Part shown: positions 53,455 through 64,000 of the stretch, one piece after another
Numbering within the stretch: the stretch's first letter is position 1
How the letters are laid out: each line of letters starts with the position of its first letter
From: Coemansia sp. RSA 487
Lineage: Eukaryota > Kickxellomycota > Kickxellomycetes > Kickxellales > Kickxellaceae
Assembly: GCA_027577595.1 (NCBI GenBank)
Contig: JANBRJ010000021.1
Span: 62,001-126,000 of the forward strand
DNA length: 64,000 nucleotides
Direction of reading: 5' to 3'
The notes under the pieces: generated by a model
Databases searched by the model: none
What the model saw: only the letters and a program-made list of their open reading frames with translations
What the model was told of the DNA's origin: nothing
Translations under genes and position numbers: made by a program

Positions 53455-55286
53455 GCTTTTCCATATCGTTTAGTATAAAGGAATCACGAGATTGCAAGCA
53501 GGGAGAGTTATATTTCGTGCTTGCTGCGCAGCCAATATAGCTGCATTGATTTTGTTTGGTGTGCTCTGGCCTTCTGTATTTTTATCTACTGCTAGATAAA
53601 AGCGCACACATACACACACGGTATATGTATGTGTGAGAACAAGAATAATAAAAATACATATCATATGGTTCATATACATTACAAAGCAAACATCGCCAGT
53701 GTTTCAAGCAAAGGTAAGGGATGAATAGATGCTGCATCTGAATTGTTAGCACATGTCACAGAGGTTTTGTCAACCTCGAGCAATACTTGCCAAAATATCT
53801 TGCAACAAACGTTGATGTCTGTGTGAATATTGCACCGTATCCAAGGCCAAATACAATCCCAAACGCCATTGTTCCCGCAAAGTTGCGTGTGGCCGCCCAA
53901 ACAACCAAGACAGCAGTGATTGTAAATGTATACGCCCAAAGAAGGATTGCGACAGGACCAAGGTAGTCAGATGATACGGCTGCGAGAAGTCGACCAATTA
54001 GTGACGCTCCGTTGGCGATGCTTGTTATTAGAGATCCACCGTTCGCAGATATTCCGACATCCTTTGCATAGCCTACAGATCAAAACCTCCATCCAACTCG
54101 CTGTAATTTTAGTTTGAGTGTAAATTGTATCCAAATTACCAGCATGTTTAATTAAGGGCTTTCACAGCGAATCAAGCTTACCTGGCAGATAGTAAAAGGG
54201 CGTCAATGAGGCTGTTCCAGTGAAGAACGAACAAGCCAAAAACAGCAACAAGTTGTTGTTTTTCAATTCACTCCATCCCACGCTCTTTGGTTTCGTCGTT
54301 GATTGTTTGAATGTCTTGATGAGCATTAGAGATATAGTGCAAGTGGACAGGACAATCATTGCAGTCAGGCGAAGCGTCCACGCAACAGAGATCTTCTTAA
54401 TCAGAAGATGGTTGAATTGCGTCCAAACAATACCACCAACACCGATTCCCAAGTTCACAGTGCCGGTGGCAAGGCCGCGGCGTCGTTCAAACCATTGGGA
54501 TGGAATCACGACAGCTGGCAAGAACGTAAGTGCTGCGCCGATCCCACAGAGCACTCCCTGAGTAAGCAGCAGATGCCATGGCTACAGTAAGCTTGAACAC
54601 AAATTAATTTAAAAATAAATGTAGAAGCAGGTTCAATCGGTGGCTCTGCTGAGAAAGATATATTTAATACTTTCTTTGCGCCACTCGTATACAGAAATTT
54701 TGACAACTTGGAAGCTTACCTCTGTGGCAAAAGAAGCCAGAAAATAGCCGAGACTTAGGATTATAATACCACACATTGGCACCACTCTATACCCAAATTT
54801 CTCGCACAGCTTCCCCGAAACTACGCCTAGAGTTGCCATACAGCTGCCACTTAAGACGCCAACAAGCGATATAGTGGCATTTGATGTTTTCCCATGAAAC
54901 CTTTCGTTTACGTAATATTCCTGAAATACACCAAATGCGCTCAGTGGGCCCTCAGCAAAGAATTCAAGCAAAAAGCTGCATGCCACAACCACCCATCCAT
55001 ATCCACCATCAGGCGGTGGATTAAACGAAAATTCCGGCTTTTCTTCAAGATTTTCGGAGCCATTCATTCCATCACTTTCTGTCAATGAACCAGAATCAGA
55101 CTTTGCTCTTGATGACGAAGTGAGCAGCGACAATGTCGATTTTTCTACGTTTGAATTGGCAACTTGGATTGTTGCAGTCGGCTCGACTTCAATTGAATTG
55201 CACCGGATCTTTCGCATGTTACCGAAGGTAGCATTGTTAGTACTGGAGTGTTTAGAAGACGGGGATGAATAAGCAGCCAGTTTCAT
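53133..55286 (-). CDS. MFS monocarboxylate transporter-like protein (four exons)
   Basis: Exons on the minus strand: 55286-54720, 54581-54182, 54072-53791 and 53401-53133, giving 505 aa. The introns are 138, 109 and 389 bp; the first two are GT-AG and the third uses a GC donor (TTTTG|GCAAGT). Frame continuity and family fit support each join. After a ~95-residue polar N terminus comes the MCT signature PPDGGYGWVVVACSF, then about 12 membrane spans; the helix between spans 4 and 5 includes QWFERRRGLATG, a conserved loop motif, and the last exon has the GLYYTVAGVGYLFGPPVAG block. Fungal MCH/MCT-like proteins of this group carry organic acids, riboflavin or other small solutes; the substrate here is not readable. 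A GTG upstream of the ATG is ignored. A basic tail (VKRKRSSLSS) ends the protein. Confidence 0.87.
53424..53452. repeat. (AAT)n microsatellite in transporter intron 3
   Basis: Nine to ten AAT units on the plus strand, lying in the GC-AG intron, 22 bp from the proposed acceptor. Confidence 0.92.
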
Positions 55287-56382
55287 TCTGAGTGGTATAA
55301 TAGACAATAAACTAAAACTGGGGTACACAACGTTATTTTAATATGCAAACTCGCTGTTGTATTTGTTATTTGATATATAGTACAGCTCTGGCAGAAGCAA
55401 GAATAGCAATATGTTTTTTTTGGTTACAGTATATCTGTTTCAATTTAAGTATGTTTGTATTTGGAGCATAATGTTACCTTTTTTCTTTTTACCGACACTA
55501 TTTTTTTTTGTTGATTAAGGTGTGTGTGTGTGTCTGTTTGGTTGTGTATTAAATAAAACTGTCCGAAAGTAGTTATGATTAAGAATCAAATAACTAGGTA
55601 AAGGGGAACTGTAAAGCGAAGTAAATAGAATGTAAAAGTATGCAAGGAGGGGGTATTCTCCGTACATGCCTTCCCTAGGTCGAGTATATATGAGCAGAGC
55701 AAGACCTAGACATGCACAACCGACATTCTTATCTTGCATTATCTAGCTACTAAAACCATATAATATTTAGACATTGTTAACTGCCCATATAGTGACAAAA
55801 AAACAGGCTATTTTCTTCATTTTTAGATTATCCTCTTTTCCTTTGGTCCAGTCCAGCATAATGCGGCCAATAAATTAATGGCAGTATATATTGACTAGCT
55901 TTGAAGACAGATATAATGCCTTCAAGAAATGCATTCATTTCAGTCACATTTACCATTGAATTTAGTCAGCTGGTTGATTGATGATTCAGAAATGTGAACA
56001 CTTTCATAACATTATCCACCCGAGTTGGACTATCTTTACCAAAAATATCTAAACGCCTATTTTTTGATATATACATATCAACATGTAGAGCCTCCTTTTA
56101 CATTCAAGTTGCAAGAATCAGCAATTAGCTGAATGCGGTGACAGATGGGGGCTTGCGTCGTAGAGTGTTTATTCTGCGACATGCCAAAAGTTAAATACAA
56201 TGCGACGAGCTATGACAAACAGAGTTTATGACAGATTAAAACAAGTGGCACGAATTGGCTTGGACAAAAGCATTGCGCTATTCTCATGCAGCATCCAAAT
56301 ATGATTAAATTAAAAATTCGCAAAGTTAAAACTAGGGCTGAGAATTCAAAAGAAAAAAGATCTAATGCTACCCCGACTTTCT
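55287..56382. other. Intergenic, MIT gene 3' end to transporter start
   Basis: About 1.1 kb between two minus-strand genes. AT-rich, with a short GT run at about 55520-55533. No gene, RNA or large repeat recognised. Confidence 0.5.
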
Positions 56383-59300
56383 TTACTCAACAACCCATTC
56401 ACGCAGCCTCTTTATGTATTTCGCATATAGAACCTGAAGGTCACGAACCACCCATGCCAGCAATACTTGGTTCAGCCATTCGGCAATGCGAACAAGGCGC
56501 GCATAGATGACACCAGGCGCACGCCCTTTGCCCTGCTGTACGTAGCTCAGCGGGTTCTTAATCGGGCTTTGCGCAAGCACAAATCGCCCGCTGTTGCCAT
56601 GACTGCCTGTTGCCATCGGCATAGCCGGAGCAATCATTGGTATAGTTGAGAACGACTCGCCACGCGGCTTAACCCCCGTCTTACTGCCGCCATTGCGCAT
56701 GCCTTCGCCAGAATCGACGCCCCCGCTGCCGCTCTGCCGCTGTCCAAAGTAGTTGGATCGTCGCCTATTCTTCTTTTCGGTAGTGGAGCTGGCAGATATA
56801 GATGTGTTTGAGGACTTTCTTTCGGATAGCGAATTGATAGACGAGGCCGACGGCTCTGCTGCCACCGTCGCCTGTGCTGCCAACGGCGAAGCCATTGGAC
56901 CACGGATACCAGCATCGCTGCCTCCCTGTCCGCGACTTTGGTTGCGGCGCTTGTTTGCCAGGGTTGATGGCGACTGAGGCACTTCTGTGAACCATCCGGC
57001 CATATCCGCATCACTTGCAACACGTGAAAAGTAGTTCATCACGACCTCCAAGACCATGGCAGCCTCAAACATCCGCTGCAGTGCCGCTGCATACGTGGAG
57101 GTGTCATCAAGCTTCTCCTTTTGAATGTTGGAATAGATCTTGTCGACGCTTTTGCCGAGCTTTCCAAGACCCTTGAACCTCGAGTTGCTCATCTGATCCT
57201 TATTAAGGACGTCTCTGTTCATATTGTGCACGGACTGAGCGCCGTTGCCGCCACCGCCTGGCGTCATTGGGATTGACGTGTCTGAAACGCGCTTTTCCGG
57301 AAGCCGCATGTCCATCGGGTCGGCAGGCGGGCTGAGCGGGGACACCGGTGCGCCCTGATGGCCAGCGAGATCGCTGTTGCTCAGCGCAAGGCTGGGAAGC
57401 GATGCATTTGCAAAGTGGTTGTTGTCGCCAAACCCTACGGTGGGCGCAGCAGGCATGTGCACAATGGATGCGTTTAGGGTTTCGTGTGATGTCGTGGAAG
57501 CCGGTACTGACATTACTGACACTGACGCAGTTGCTTCGGCCCCCGGCGAAGAAGCTGAATTGATATACTTGAGCTTTCTTCCAAGCATGCGACGGCTGTT
57601 TTCTAAAACGTCCTCAAAGTTGTTGAGCCAGTGGTGAAGGGCAACGCACGCCTTGTGCAGCTCGTCTTTTGAGTTGCTATTCCGGCTCCTTGGGTCCTCG
57701 CTCTCCCATGGAACGGTTTCTGAATGCCTAGTGTCCGTGTTAGGAGCTGTGGACGAAAACAGCGTATCAATGTCAGGGAGTGCGAGGAAAGTTCCAAGTG
57801 AGGAAAACGACTGAGTAAGCTGTGCTAATACGCCGAGCTTTGTCTCAATTGCTGTAATACGGATGCCGGACTGGTACCAAAGCCGTCGTGGTACATACAG
57901 GCTCGGTGTCAAATGTGCACCGCTAGTTACCATTGATCTGTGGAGCGTGTTAATAAACCAAAGCGCCGAAAGTGGGCTCGTTTTCAGCGGGGCAGGGCCT
58001 AGATCTAGGTGGAATGTGCCAAACGAGGGTTCAAACATATCCAGCCTCTGGTCTTCCTCAATATCTGTCAGCGTTGGGCGGTTGAACGTTTGGGCCCCAG
58101 GGAAGCTTGCTGTCAAGGGCGTCGATGCCACCTGTGAACCATTGATCATCGAGTTCGTCGCGCCGGAAAGCAAGCCTGGGCCTCCACGGATCGCTGACTG
58201 CGACCCGGAGGTAGCAACACTCGATTTGCGGCTTCGGCTAGAGCCATCCACACCAGCAGACATCGGCATATTCGCCACAGGACCGTCCTCGGGAACAAAA
58301 GTCAAAACATCCATCGCAGACTTGGTGGCTATCCGCAACGAAGGGCGGAGTGTTTGCGAGTGCTGCTTCTTGTGCCGGCGCTCATCCATACGCGGTGTTG
58401 TGGATACATTAGCTATGGATGATGTGTCAGAGTCCGAACGCATCTGTCGGCTGGAAATTCCAAACTCCCGTTGGCCTTCGTCCTCTTTGGCTTCGTAGTC
58501 ACCCTCTTCCGTGCTAAGCCGGCCTTCTGTGTAGGCGGCAGCTGGCGTTGTGTTGGACAGACTCGGGCGAAGAGCTGGTGGAGCAGGCATGGGCGGGATA
58601 TCGCCTCTTTCAGCCGCAGCATACACTGCAAGCGAAGGCTGGTCGCTGCTAGCAGCTGCGGCGGCAGCCTCAATAAGATTTGGAGTTGACGCCGATGCCG
58701 AAAGACGACGGTCCTTGGGCATCAAGTGCATTTGTGAGGGCGATTGCAGCATTCCGTATACAGATTTGTTGGGCTCAACACTAGTCTTTGGAGGCAGCAC
58801 GGGGGATCGAATGTCGGGAATAGATGGTTTGCGCCTGAATAAGCCGGCAAGGCGGTGGGCTGCATTGCTCTGTCTTTTTTGTTCCTTGGTAAGCGTCTGT
58901 TGTGCAGGGTACCTGAACGGAAATGCCGGTGCGGTGTCCTTGGCGGGCGTGGGTGGCGGAATATCGCTGAGCCCTGGACCGTGATCTGCATGCTGTAGAG
59001 TCTCACCAGTATCAAACGACGTGTTAATTTTCTCATCTTTACCATATTCAGCAGACCGGCTGTCTGATACGTCCGCAGTAGAGCTAGTACGCTCGGCTGG
59101 GGGCATTTCAGGCTGCGGGTTTCCTTGTGTTTCTGAGATGTTTGATATTTCGGGAAGTATACCAGTTTCGGATCCATTTGCATTTGCATTTGCTGCTGTT
59201 GCTGTTGCGCCGACAGCGGAAGACAAGGCGGAGACGCTGGGGATTTTGCTTGCTGGAAGGTCATTGCTGCTCGAATTGCTCCGTAAAGCGCCAAAAATAC

Positions 59301-61073
59301 GCCTTCCAAGTGTCGACGTTGTGGTTTCAGTAATCGGGAGATTGGGCACTGGGGGAGCTGGCTTATCGCTCTTTGCTTTGAGACCAATGCCAAACATTGC
59401 AGGCAAGCTGCGCTGGTTCTTGACGCTCTGTCGCCGACTAGCCTTTTCGCTGTCCCGGTCCTTCTTTTTGAGCTTCAATTCCTTTACAGGTCGAGTACTG
59501 TCGGGTTTACTCGGGCTACTATCTGTCGATGCAGCTGCTAGAGCTGGTTTTGATACTATAGCACTAGCAGTATCCATCTGCTCTGCCTTGGTATCATCTG
59601 TGGCAGAGTTTACTATATCATCGTCGGCATTTCGCTCTGTAGAACTGGCATTTTTGGCGACTTCTGCGTTCGACTGGGCAGCAGAATACATGCTTTGAGA
59701 TGAAGAAATGCTATCTCGATGAGATGAGCGCTCAGGATCTTCAGTGCTGGATAAGGGTGGCAGTGGTTTGTTTAAAGAAATAGGCGATATGGCCGGTGTG
59801 CTATGCAATGAAGCGCCGGATTCTGTTGGAGACGTAGGCGAGGTACTTCCTGTGCCGCCGTTTTTTGCATCTGCATATTTGGGCGATTCGCTTGCAACTG
59901 CTGCTGTAGTTGCTGCTTTGATTGAGACCACTGCGCTGTGGTTATGTCTGTCGTCGCTAGATTGTGCACCGTCCAATTTGGGCTCTTCCGACATGGTGGC
60001 ATTGATCCGCGTTTTGCCTGACTGCGAATCCAACCTGCGCGTTATGCCACCGTTAGCAATAGGCGAATTGGCTGCACTCGATGCATTATCATCTTGGTGG
60101 TGGGTTTCTTTTGGTTGCTGTTTTGTTAGCGAATCATCCGATGCGTCTGTCTGCTGCTTATGACTGCTATTTGCATTCGTGCTTGTAGCAGACTCTCCCG
60201 CCATAGGCCTCAGCGAAGAAAGAACCGAAACGCGGTCCGAATAGGTCTGTCGCTACATCATCAGAACGAAGCAATTCGCATGGATTAGCATTAGCTGTGG
60301 TGTTTAGGAAGCTAAGAGACAAAGCATGTTTAGCGTGGTATTGCCAACACGGTAGCTTCATATACGGACACGGCATATGGTGCACATAGCGGATATGCCA
60401 TTATGGTCAGAGTCCCATTACCCAAATTTGGGAGGTGGAGGGGGAAAGGGTGCCCCTACAAGCCTCCTTCATCTGTGGGTGCTGTATTTCTTTGTTCGCG
60501 CTCTACATTATTACATTATTTGTTTGCTGCTACCCGTCGCTTATCCGTAAATTCGTTGGTTGTTTCGGTAATAAGGGTGCCTCCATATGCAAGAGAAGAA
60601 GAAAGACAAGCTGCTGGGTAGCGCAGGCCAGATGAGATACAATCGTTTCAGCCATCTTCTTTCTCCACCTGTCGGACAAGAAGAAAAAAGGAGACACTGC
60701 AAGAAAACAACAAAATCGTTGCGCGCTGAGTACTTACAAAGTGCAAGAGACGTTGGCGGCCATCTTCTTCATTTGTTCGGTTCAAAACAAGGCCAAGCAT
60801 GCTGATAGCCTCTCTGTATGTCCTAATTGCCTCCTCTATGTGTCCGCCGTTATCTAATGTAACAGCAGTCTGAGCTTTACGCAACGCCAGGGTCAAAAGA
60901 AAGCGAAAGGAGCGGGTGTTGTTGCCTCCGCTGGAACTGCTGTTGTTTTCTGCAGACTTTGCTGCTGCTTCAGGCGTCTCTGTCTCAAGTGTTCCATTGG
61001 GTCCAAGCTTCGACAAAGGCTCCGGGGCACGCTCGTCGCCGCTGGTAGGAATGTTTTCAGACGATGGGCTCAT
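56383..61073 (-). CDS. Large MIT-domain protein (two exons)
   Basis: Exon 1 is 61073-60738 and exon 2 is 60252-56383, joined in phase 0 across a 485-bp GT-AG intron (donor TTT|GTAAGT, acceptor GATGTAG), giving 1401 aa. An MIT three-helix domain spans about residues 54-130: LALRKAQTAVTLDNGGHIEE and AIRTYREAISML on exon 1, and the third helix RQTYSDRVSVLSSL completed by exon 2, which confirms the join. MIT domains bind ESCRT-III tails. Most of the rest is Ser/Thr/Pro/Lys-rich and disordered, with a conserved-looking globular block at about 845-960 (FEPSFGTFHLDLGPAPLKTS, LYVPRRLWYQSGIRITA) and a helical C terminus (AEWLNQVLLAWVVRDLQVLY). Similar MIT proteins of unknown role occur in fungi. Start is the first ATG; an upstream TTG is ignored. 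Confidence 0.85.
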
Positions 61074-62721
61074 GGGCAAGATAAAGCACAAATATATATA
61101 GAAATACTTTTATGTCTTTGGCGAATAGCACGAGTCAAGCTTCGCTTGTGTTTGGCAGCGCTGAGCGAGAGTGGGCGTAGCACTTGCAAGGGATGCTTCG
61201 CGAATTGGCTCCTTATTCCAAAATAAATAAATAAATAAAAACGAACGCCGCTGGTGCCTGCAGGCTAGTATATTGGTTTACGCAAGAAAGAACGAGAACG
61301 CGCCTGCACTATGGCAAGGAAAATAAACGAATGGAAGGGGAGACAGGAACGAGGACAAAAAGGAGGAGTGTGAAATTGAAGAGATGCAAGACCATAACAA
61401 GAGAAGAGTGTTTAAGAGAAAAGTAAAGCGAGAGACAAACAGAGAAGGAAAGGAGGGTGGTGTGCACAGGAGTTTGGGAGGACGCCAGTGGAGCACGAGA
61501 AGCTTGTTTTTTTCTCGCGCGCGTCTTTGGTCCAGGGAAAAGCAGCAAGATCGCCAGAGCCGAAGGATTTGCTGCTGGTGATAGTCGCCAACTGCATCTG
61601 TGAGCAGAGGAAAGAGCTCCTTTGTTTTTGGGGACGAGGGACTGAAGGCGTTAAATTACTGCACACGGGACTAGATGCACTGCAGACCACGCACTGTCAG
61701 ATCAGTTTTTGCTCGTGCCAATAGAATTTCTCTTTGGTGCTGCAGAAAAGACAAAAGTAAACACAAATCTTGTTGCAGCAATTTCCAGGGGTGGTCACCT
61801 CTTGCGGACCAAATCTGTCAATCCTTGTTGTGGTCGGTCTAGCATTCCGTTGGTGGTACATTTTACCACTTGCTTCGATATTGATAGGTATTGTCAGTGC
61901 ACGCCCTTCATCTGCTCTTAATGCAATGCAAAGGCAATTTACAAATTAGCATATGCTAAAAAAATGCGAGGTGGCTTTTCCGATTTGTTGATGATTAAAT
62001 TCATGACCCAAGAAATGTCGGATTACAAAACGCATTAAACCACTTCCTAAGTTTGGCTTTAAGATGAGGCAGTAAACCTCAGCGGCTGCTTATTACAGGC
62101 CTGTAAAAGGAGCTCTTTTCATCCACAGGCATTGAGATGGGCACATTTTTTGGTAGAGATAGTGTTGTTTACATTTACCGATGTGGGGAGACACCCTCTT
62201 TTGGTCCCTTTGTGTCCCCGTTTTTTTTTACAGCAACCAGCAAAACCCTCCTCCTCGCTCTCCTTTAACGCGTTACCAATATCGCTCACCTTCAAAATTT
62301 CTATAAAAAAATTTAGAGAATGTAAATGTGGTTTGTGGGGGGACCAGTAGCCAGACGGCGGATGTTTGCTTGGTCAAGCTCAAAAAGCGACAAAAAAAAG
62401 GAGAATGTTCTCCACAATTCCGTATCGCCAGTAATCAAAGCAGCAAACATGGAAGAGGTAAAGAATGCATTCTTTCAAATACAATATTGGGTGTTTTCTA
62501 GCTTGAGCCGTCGACAGCACATACGATCCGTCTAAATATGTGCACGTTGTTCTGTTGGCAGAGCTCCTTACGCTTTCCTTCCTGTTGTCTATAATTCGTA
62601 TATTTGTATTAAATAGCCAACGTCAAAAGCGTGTTCTTATTATTCTCAAAAAGCGCTCTTTCTAACATCTACGCATCTATTTGTTGTATTTTCTCATATT
62701 TCTAGCAAACTATACGCACCA
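61074..62721. promoter_or_regulatory. 1.6 kb divergent interval between MIT gene and second GH20 gene
   Basis: Between outward-facing starts. It includes an AATA run at about 61217-61240 and several A/T tracts. No convincing coding frame. It should contain both promoters. Confidence 0.5.
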
Positions 62722-64000
62722 ATGTGGCTGACATCCTTTGCAGCTGTGTTGCCAACGGCTGCTATATTCGTAGCTTTCTCGGTGCAAAGCGCGTGCGCTC
62801 TGTGGCCAGTTCCTGCCCTCTACGACGAGGGAAAGATCTCAGTCGAGATCAAGCGCAGCGACTTTATGATAAAGTCCAATGTGACATCCAGCTCTGTCAT
62901 CAATGCCTCGATCGAGCGCTACCAGTACCTTTTAGAGCACGAGTACTTTGAATCGCCGTACGACTTTAACGAAGGGGCGCTAAAGACATCCGGGTATCTC
63001 TACGCGCTGGAGGTAAACGTACAAAGCGCCCAGGACGTGTACGACATCACAACAGACGAGTCGTACACACTTGACGTGCCCGTCGAGGGGAAAGCAGTGA
63101 TCAACGCAGCAACGCCGTTTGGTGCTGTCCGCGGCCTCGAGACATTCTCGCAGCTCGTCAGCGCAAACACCGGGAGGAAGATCGTTAAGAATGCTCCTGT
63201 AAAGATCAAGGATGCGCCAAAGTTCGCCCACCGTGGCATCCTGCTCGACACGTCGCGCAACTTTTACAACATCGACTCGATTCTGCGCACGCTCGATGCA
63301 ATGGCGTACAACAAACTCAATGTTCTGCATTGGCACATCACAGATGCGTTCTCGTGGCCAATCGAGTCCAAGGTGCATCCCGAGCTCACCGAAAAGGGCG
63401 CCTACTCCAACGAGATGCGCTACTCGTACGAGGACGTGAAGAAGATCATCAACTACGCCAAGAACAGAGCCATCCGCGTTATGCCCGAATTCGACACCCC
63501 CGGCCACACCTTTGTCGTTGGCGAAGCGCATCCCGAGATCATGAGCTGCTTGAACAAACAGCCCAACTGGGACAAGTTCACCGTCGAGCCTCCCAGCGGC
63601 CAGCTTAACATCGCCGACCCCCGCGCTATTTCCTTTGCCTTCGACATCATCTCCGAGTACAGTCGCCTGTTTGTCGACCTGGGCTTCCACCTGGGCGGCG
63701 GCTCGCTCAACCTGGACTGCTGGAAGGAAGACCCCGTCGTAGAGCTCTACGTGCGCGACCACCCTGGAGAAAGTGTCGAGTCGCTTTTGACCGGCTGGTA
63801 CACGCAGATGACAGGCAAGCTGGACGAGATGGGCAAAATCCCGTTCTTGTGGGAGGAGTCTGTGCTCAACTTCAACTTTACAGCCAAAAACACAACAATC
63901 CTGCAAGCGTGGGTCAACGAGGACTCCGTCAGCAAGCTGGTCGACAAGGGGTTCCGCGTTATTGCATCGCCGTGGAACAGATACTATCTTGACTGCGGAC
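62722..64000 (+). CDS. GH20-family protein lacking the catalytic Asp-Glu (partial, 3' cut by window)
   Basis: ATG at 62722; 426 codons open to the window end with no stop. Residues 1-26 look like a signal peptide, followed by LWPVPALYD, the start typical of fungal GH20 enzymes. The lead domain and barrel are well conserved: HRGILLDTSRNFYNID, LHWHITDAFSWPIES, VMPEFDTPGHT and ILQAWVNEDS. But where the active copy at 50530-52164 has HLGGDEVN, this one reads HLGGGSLN: codons 327-328 (63700-63705) are Gly-Ser in place of the general acid/base Glu and its partner Asp. The frame is otherwise intact with clear codon conservation, so this looks like a selected pseudoenzyme rather than a decaying gene. 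It may bind chito-oligosaccharide or act in regulation; that is inference. The remaining ~130 residues lie outside the window. Confidence 0.9.
   Translation, partial: MWLTSFAAVLPTAAIFVAFSVQSACALWPVPALYDEGKISVEIKRSDFMIKSNVTSSSVINASIERYQYLLEHEYFESPYDFNEGALKTSGYLYALEVNVQSAQDVYDITTDESYTLDVPVEGKAVINAATPFGAVRGLETFSQLVSANTGRKIVKNAPVKIKDAPKFAHRGILLDTSRNFYNIDSILRTLDAMAYNKLNVLHWHITDAFSWPIESKVHPELTEKGAYSNEMRYSYEDVKKIINYAKNRAIRVMPEFDTPGHTFVVGEAHPEIMSCLNKQPNWDKFTVEPPSGQLNIADPRAISFAFDIISEYSRLFVDLGFHLGGGSLNLDCWKEDPVVELYVRDHPGESVESLLTGWYTQMTGKLDEMGKIPFLWEESVLNFNFTAKNTTILQAWVNEDSVSKLVDKGFRVIASPWNRYYLDCG

Overview
This window reads as nuclear DNA of a fungus, probably an early-diverging lineage such as Kickxellomycotina (Coemansia/Linderina-like). 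That placement is an inference; the sequence gives no direct taxonomic marker. Supporting points: GT-AG introns and a few GC-AG introns; mostly intron-poor genes with long low-complexity Q/S/T/P tracts; AT-rich intergenic DNA with poly-A/T and pyrimidine tracts; a ~1000-residue duplicated 6-phosphofructokinase with the fungal N-terminal glyoxalase-like domain; and a gene set (V-ATPase C, GPN1, SGF73, LAM sterol transfer protein, Tis11-type CCCH, BTG/Tob, WDR7) that is clearly eukaryotic.

Layout. 1-100: 3' end of a possible unidentified gene. 0.3-5.5 kb: V-ATPase subunit C (minus), divergent from GPN1 GTPase and an ABCB8-like mitochondrial ABC half-transporter (plus). 5.8-9.2 kb: large C2H2 zinc-finger factor (minus). 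11.6-16.9 kb: five-exon WDR7/rabconnectin-3 beta (minus), divergent from a C2-domain sn-1 diacylglycerol lipase-like gene (17.4-20.7). 21.7-23.6: orphan four-TM protein. 24.1-27.5: phosphofructokinase. 28.2-29.8: a membrane-anchored DUF1636 putative metal/Fe-S protein. 30.1-33.6: Tis11/TTP-type CCCH protein (minus), divergent across 3.6 kb from a BTG/Tob protein (37.1-37.9). 38.4-39.9: class III CoA-transferase (SUGCT-like). 40.5-41.2: bacterial-type uracil phosphoribosyltransferase. 42.9-46.2: GRAM/VASt LAM protein (minus). 46.8-48.6: SGF73/ataxin-7-like (minus). 49.3-50.4: decayed Tc1/mariner DNA transposon. 50.5-52.2: GH20 beta-N-acetylhexosaminidase (minus). 53.1-55.3: four-exon MCT-like MFS transporter (minus). 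56.4-61.1: MIT-domain protein (minus). 62.7-end: a second GH20 protein (plus, truncated by the window) whose catalytic Asp-Glu pair is replaced by Gly-Ser.

Functional themes. WDR7 and V-ATPase subunit C both belong to vacuolar-ATPase biology. The CCCH protein and BTG/Tob protein are both from families that recruit the CCR4-NOT deadenylase, and they face each other across a shared regulatory interval. GPN1 (RNA polymerase II import) and SGF73 (SAGA) serve transcription. LAM, the C2-lipase and the MIT protein point to membrane lipid traffic and endosomal work. The two GH20 genes suggest chitin/GlcNAc turnover with one copy turned into a likely pseudoenzyme. I see no tRNA, rRNA, CRISPR array, provirus or prophage. 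Multi-exon structures were built by hand from splice signals, frame continuity and family conservation, and have no transcript support here.
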